Source of the DNA: Varroa destructor
Lineage: Eukaryota; Arthropoda; Arachnida; Mesostigmata; Varroidae
NCBI RefSeq assembly: GCF_002443255.2
Contig: NW_019211459.1
Coordinates: 523,333 to 587,332, forward strand
Direction of reading: 5' to 3'
DNA length: 64,000 nucleotides
Each line of letters starts with the position of its first letter. Within the stretch, counting starts at the first letter, position 1. Below are positions 59,565 through 64,000 of the stretch, piece by piece. The translations under genes were made by a program, and so were the position numbers. The notes under the pieces were generated by a model. That model saw only the letters and a list, made by a program, of their open reading frames with translations, made no database searches and had not been told where the DNA came from.

Positions 59565-62439
59565 GTATATATATACACTTAGTATGTAAATGCGTTTTTG
59601 GAAGTTTTTCTCGTTTATTATTATACTGTGACATAGTATCGGAATGCCTGCCATGTTATTGCGTGCTCATGTCGAGTGCACACACAACAGTGATTGCATA
59701 CCGAAAGTATTATATATTCTTTGCATTTCATTAATTATAATTTATATAAATCTTATTAAATATATGATGATAAATGTAATGAGAATAACAAAAAGAGAAC
59801 ACCTATAATAAGTGTTAGAAATAGGACTAGTATTAATAGCAGTAAATGGCGATAACGAGCAACAATTAGTATTGTTGAATAGAACAGAGGTAGCGTAACT
59901 TTTTATGCAAAATATTATTAACTGTTCGTTGTTTTTTTTAATAGGTGTTACTCGATAAAGTGACACTTCGATTAGAATGTTTGTAGAAAACACTGGTTGA
60001 GCCAATAGAAATCTCATTTTTCGACTGGCGAATTTACAGCCGCGCGGGTTAACAGCGATGGACACGATATCAGTTTAGTTGATGGAGATAATTTGCTTAA
60101 GCTAGCTCAATTCCGCGAAAATTACGTGATCTACAGCTGCAAAAATTAACACAGTGAGATTAGAGATACGCTAAAACACCTACTTGAATGCAATCGAAAC
60201 TGCTATAGGCAATGCGTCCTACTAACAGGTGATGGAGATCGTAATCTTAGGTGCAGGACCTGCAGGACTTTCTTGAAATATGCTACAAACTACTTCGGCC
60301 ATTTTTCTTTGTACATTTATCAATTTAATGTTAGTGCTAGTTATAAACGTAACTAAAACGTTAGCAAATATTACTACCTACCGTTACAGTAAATACATAA
60401 AGCTGCAAGATCTGCGCAAGCTGTCAAAGCTTCGTTAAACCTGACAATACAATATGGCCGTTTTAATATCAAGTTATTAAATAGTATTTGTCCGGAGAGC
60501 AGGAATGCAACAAGGAAGATACAACATTTCTGCTTTGCCCCGTAAACCAGAGCGGAAATAAACTCTAGCCAGAGACGCTTAACTGAGCAGATAATGCCTG
60601 CCGCCAGCGGAGTTCATTAAAATCAAAAATACAGCACTGTATTATGTATTTCGTATCTACTGGCGAACCCTTTAGATCATTCGATCGTACTCGGAAATTC
60701 GGGTGTCAAAATTAATTTTGTACAGAAGTGTGCTTCTGCACGTGCACGCAACACATACACAATACAAGCAGTATTGAATAAGGGTGAGGCACTTCAAGCT
60801 CAGGCTTCGTGGCCATGGCGCTGGCTTGTCTCAGAAGATAACAGTTAGTCGCTGCCTGCAATTACTAAATAACCTTCTATATGTAACGGACAAACGTGTT
60901 TTGCCAGTTTAACTTCATTGGCGTATTCTGAAGGCTTATCGCATTAATACATCTCCGGCAAATTATTAGAAACTAATGAATAACGAACAACAACGCAAAC
61001 AACAATATGCAATTGTGAACTAATACTAGTAGTAACGTGTCAAAAGTATTATTATGATTTTTCCCCGGGGCACATACCAATCGAGACTTTAAATAACCGT
61101 TTTATACGCTCTGATCACTAGAACGATGTTGTAAAATTGACTATGGTTGTTGCCGATTATTTCCAATGCAGTATGAAATGTCAAAATTAACTAATTTTTA
61201 TCTTGCGACAGACAAAACGAAACTAGACAAAGGGTAACCTCTCTTAAATCTAGTTCACGTTTATAGAAACTGAACGATAATAACGACGGCATTGTATCAT
61301 ACAACAAAAAAAGAAAGAACAAGCGGTTGACGTTGACGGATATGATAAAACTTATAAATTATATTTCTGTGCCCTCAAACTTACAGAAAGACAAATAATA
61401 ATAAATAAGCGATGTGCCAACAAATCCTTATGACTACTTTTGATGTCTTTCTGACAGTTATATTTACAGATAGTTGATAAGACGCTACAACATAAATCTA
61501 CATTTAAATAATAGTGGAACGACGGGGTTAATAATGACAATAATAATGATGAGGAAAAATTAGCATTGTAGGTAAATTGCAGATTAAGCCAGTACTATTT
61601 GTATCAGTTTAAATAGACCATGTTTCGTTACTAATGCGTAGTATAATAGTAAACAAAGGTATGAACCTATACATGAACTAATGTGTTGCATGCTACTAAA
61701 TAAAATACCGAAAAAAAAATTCTTTACTATTTAACAGATTTCTTATAGTTTTACTTTTTTTTTTCACAGGTTTCTTTGCATCGTCTCAGAATTTTCATTT
61801 TTCTGTAGTTTAGTCGCACCATCTAAATTTGCCAAATCAGTATCTGTTTATTCTGCGAAAATACGGACCGTATATTGGATTATAATGAATATTTTGTATT
61901 GCCATTTTTATATTCACTTAAATTAGCCCGTAACGATCGCAGTTAACATCTAAACGTTGCAAACTAATATTTGCGCTATATAGTATGATTTAGGGCTTTT
62001 TACACTGAGATAATGCCTATGGTTTTATGGATATTATGGCCCCAAAAAGAAATCCATATCAATGAGCCGACGAATAATTGAGTAACAACGTGTTCACTGG
62101 AATACATCTAATTATTTCAAAATGCTCGGAGTTTAAGCTTCGCCCCCGTGGTGAAAAATAAACATCACGATTAAATTAACTTTCAGGAGTGGTTTGAATA
62201 CCGTTTTTGTGTTTGTTCTGTACCCACTTTAAATAATAACATCTACAGGTTGATGTTTTGTTATCGTCTATAATAAACAGCCTTTATTCAACCAGCCGGT
62301 TTCTCCAATGCTCGTATGGTCTGCCACTGGCGCGACAGTCGTTTCCGCTTTACTCATTGATACTAAGCATAACAAAGAGCACGCCTCAGAATATTGACAA
62401 ATTGCGCCTAGTAAGAAAGTAGTTAATAAATAGGTTGGT

Positions 62440-62843
62440 CTCTATGGAAGAATAAAATAAAAGATAGGCAGGTTGCTATAGCAGAGCTGAACATCACCGC
62501 CGCCGCCGCCGCCGCCGCTCGATGATGCATAGCAGACGACATTGGCAGTATGTTGTCTGGGAACGCCGTCATTCCCAACGGCTAACGGACAGCAACAACA
62601 GCAGAAGCTACAGCTGAGGTGTGAGTTGTATGGCCCTGCTGAACTTATGGTAGGAAGCAGGAGAAGCCGTTCACATTCACGATGAGATGGTCGACCATCG
62701 TCGATAACTAAGCAAGAGTGAGTGCAGTGGTGCTTACTGTTTGACCAGAGAATCATCTGCTGCTGCTAGGACCCCTAGTTTAATCAATTCGAGTTGATAT
62801 TCCTGTTATCTGTTGGGTAAGCCGGTTCTACGCAATAGAGGAG
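62440..62843 (+). promoter_or_regulatory. GC-richer promoter/5' UTR-like region before the 62.84-kb exon
   Basis: Contrasts with AT-rich flanks; it contains a (CCG)n run at 62497-62518, mixed CAG/CAA triplets and scattered CG dinucleotides. The position immediately before a candidate start exon suggests a promoter or 5' UTR. No core element was identified with confidence. Confidence 0.3.
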
Positions 62844-62896
62844 ATGAATCGCGCGCTGACCGTACGCGGTACTCTGAGGGCAGATTCCATCTTAAG
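62844..62896 (+). CDS. Probable first coding exon of the next gene (truncated by window)
   Basis: ATG begins 17 codons (MNRALTVRGTLRADSIL) ending in phase 2 at a perfect donor, AAG|GTGAGT. The purine-rich context GAGGAG precedes the ATG, and an upstream GC/triplet-rich stretch looks like promoter or 5' UTR. No continuation exon was identified before 64000 and the product is unknown. Confidence 0.42.
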
Positions 62897-64000
62897 GTGA
62901 GTAACAAATGCTGATCTGCAATATGAAAGAGAGTGTTTTTTGAAAGCCCTGTCTTCATTGCCTCTTCCGTACCAAGACAAACACGTTAAACATTAATGTG
63001 TATTGATAACAGAAAACTGTGACAAGTCGATTAGTTATTAGAACTTTTTTCATGTGGAGCTTGGACTACAAAGCAGCACTTTTCAATTTCAAATCGATAA
63101 TCTATGAATATTTGAGGCAAGCAAAATACTCGATTCTCTAAGATGAAGTCGGCTGATGCGACGTGCTGTTAGCGCAATGAAATTTCCGAAACATTTTGTA
63201 TGATCTCGCCGGCAACTAGATATGACCTGCATTCTCACTAGGGCAGAGTATGGTGCATCATGCGGATAGGCCGATCCTTCTGCTGCAAAAACGCATCAAA
63301 TCTTATACATGCTGAAAATACAGCGCCAAACTAGGTCCTGCGGACCAAACTGGATCGATAAAAGTAAAATGAAGTCTGAACATAATAATGAAGCCACTTT
63401 TCATTGTTTACAAGCGTAAACAATGCAGTTATAACTCAGTTCACCTATACGTTCATACATATAACCTCAATTTACAAAAAAAAATATAAGGAACTGAAGA
63501 GCAGCAACAACATTTTCATCAACAAACGCTCTCCGTCTGGACTCTGCACAGTCAATAGACGTTCTACGACTGAAAAAATGCAAAGGACTTGAATATTATT
63601 TGCTATTCTTTATTATTTTGCTCTTTAAATATCAAAATACTCAATTTATTATTAATTCGAATCATTATCTACAGGAAAGATTGTATGGCGCGTAAAAATA
63701 TATTACCTAACATGTATGTGTTTGAAAGAACTTCATGTCGCGTTAACCCGGGTACATAGAAGCACTTAATCGGCCGAGGCATCTATCTGTATCTATCGAA
63801 TATGTTCTGGTTGATTGTTAAAGTTATATGCTCTATTTCGGAACTTCAACTTAGCCCTGCGGTTGCAATATAAGGAGGAATATAAGAGAAAAGCTTAAAA
63901 TAAATTTCTTGTTGTAGTTGAACCGTTGTGCGTGTCTGGTGCCAAGAAATGATATTGCAAAGAGAATTACTAAATTCAAATATTTTGCTATTGTTGTATA
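62897..64000 (+). other. Putative first intron of the 62.84-kb gene
   Basis: Starts at the GTGAGT donor and runs to the window end. AT-rich; no acceptor and exon pair with a supported frame was found. Confidence 0.3.

Larger units (their letters stand above)
57376..62439. other. CLASP 3' UTR and intergenic DNA
   Basis: Begins with the CLASP 3' UTR, whose end could not be fixed. Contains the poly(T) and ATT tracts and the exon-like segment at 59397-59564. Otherwise AT-rich with short chance ORFs. Confidence 0.6.

Noticed and set aside
1..64000. CRISPR arrays, tRNA or rRNA genes, bacterial operons
   Set aside because: No regular repeat-spacer array, no tRNA B-box with matching stem, no rRNA-like sequence; all gene structure is eukaryotic spliced.

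Overview
The window is eukaryotic nuclear DNA. It is AT-rich, its coding exons are short and joined by GT-AG introns, and it has long introns, microsatellites and decayed transposons. The proteins point to an arthropod: a CLASP/Orbit gene resembling both fly and vertebrate homologues, and a secreted protein of the arthropod DM4/DM12 family. A chelicerate such as a mite is possible, but that is inference. One 100-base run of N shows this is a draft scaffold.

The dominant gene is CLASP on the + strand. I traced 28 coding exons from 17175 to 57375. All exon phases agree, giving 4302 nt and a 1433-residue protein. In order it carries an acidic FDDEDS N-terminus, a TOG2-type array, a long Ser/Arg-rich linker with one SxIP (EB-binding) motif, a TOG3-type array and the conserved C-terminal CLIP/CENP-E-interaction region. 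I found no exons for the N-terminal TOG1 array in the upstream 17 kb, so this start resembles the short vertebrate CLASP isoforms. The frame is also open for 190 codons before the first ATG. A possible 129-bp cassette exon (36071-36199) sits in the first intron, in phase with both neighbours.

Layout: 1-16.2 kb is mostly non-coding. It has a GC/triplet-rich island (0.5-1.3 kb), a transposase relic (1.7-2.2 kb) and three orphan exon-like segments. 16.3-17.5 kb is the CLASP 5' region. 17.5-38.6 kb is CLASP intron 1, which holds a complete intronless antisense DM4/DM12 gene (18966-20156), a 13-bp-stem hairpin, an internally deleted mariner relic (30.1-30.7 kb) and several GC-rich islands. 38.6-57.4 kb holds the remaining CLASP exons, a second transposase relic, a dispersed 65-bp repeat and a perfect 2 x 136-bp tandem duplication. 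57.4-64 kb is largely intergenic, with one exon-like segment at 59.4 kb and the probable start of a further + strand gene at 62.84 kb.

The two identified genes have no evident shared pathway. CLASP regulates microtubule plus ends in the cytoplasm. The DM4/DM12 protein is predicted to be secreted and lies inside the CLASP intron on the opposite strand, so any link between them would be through transcription.
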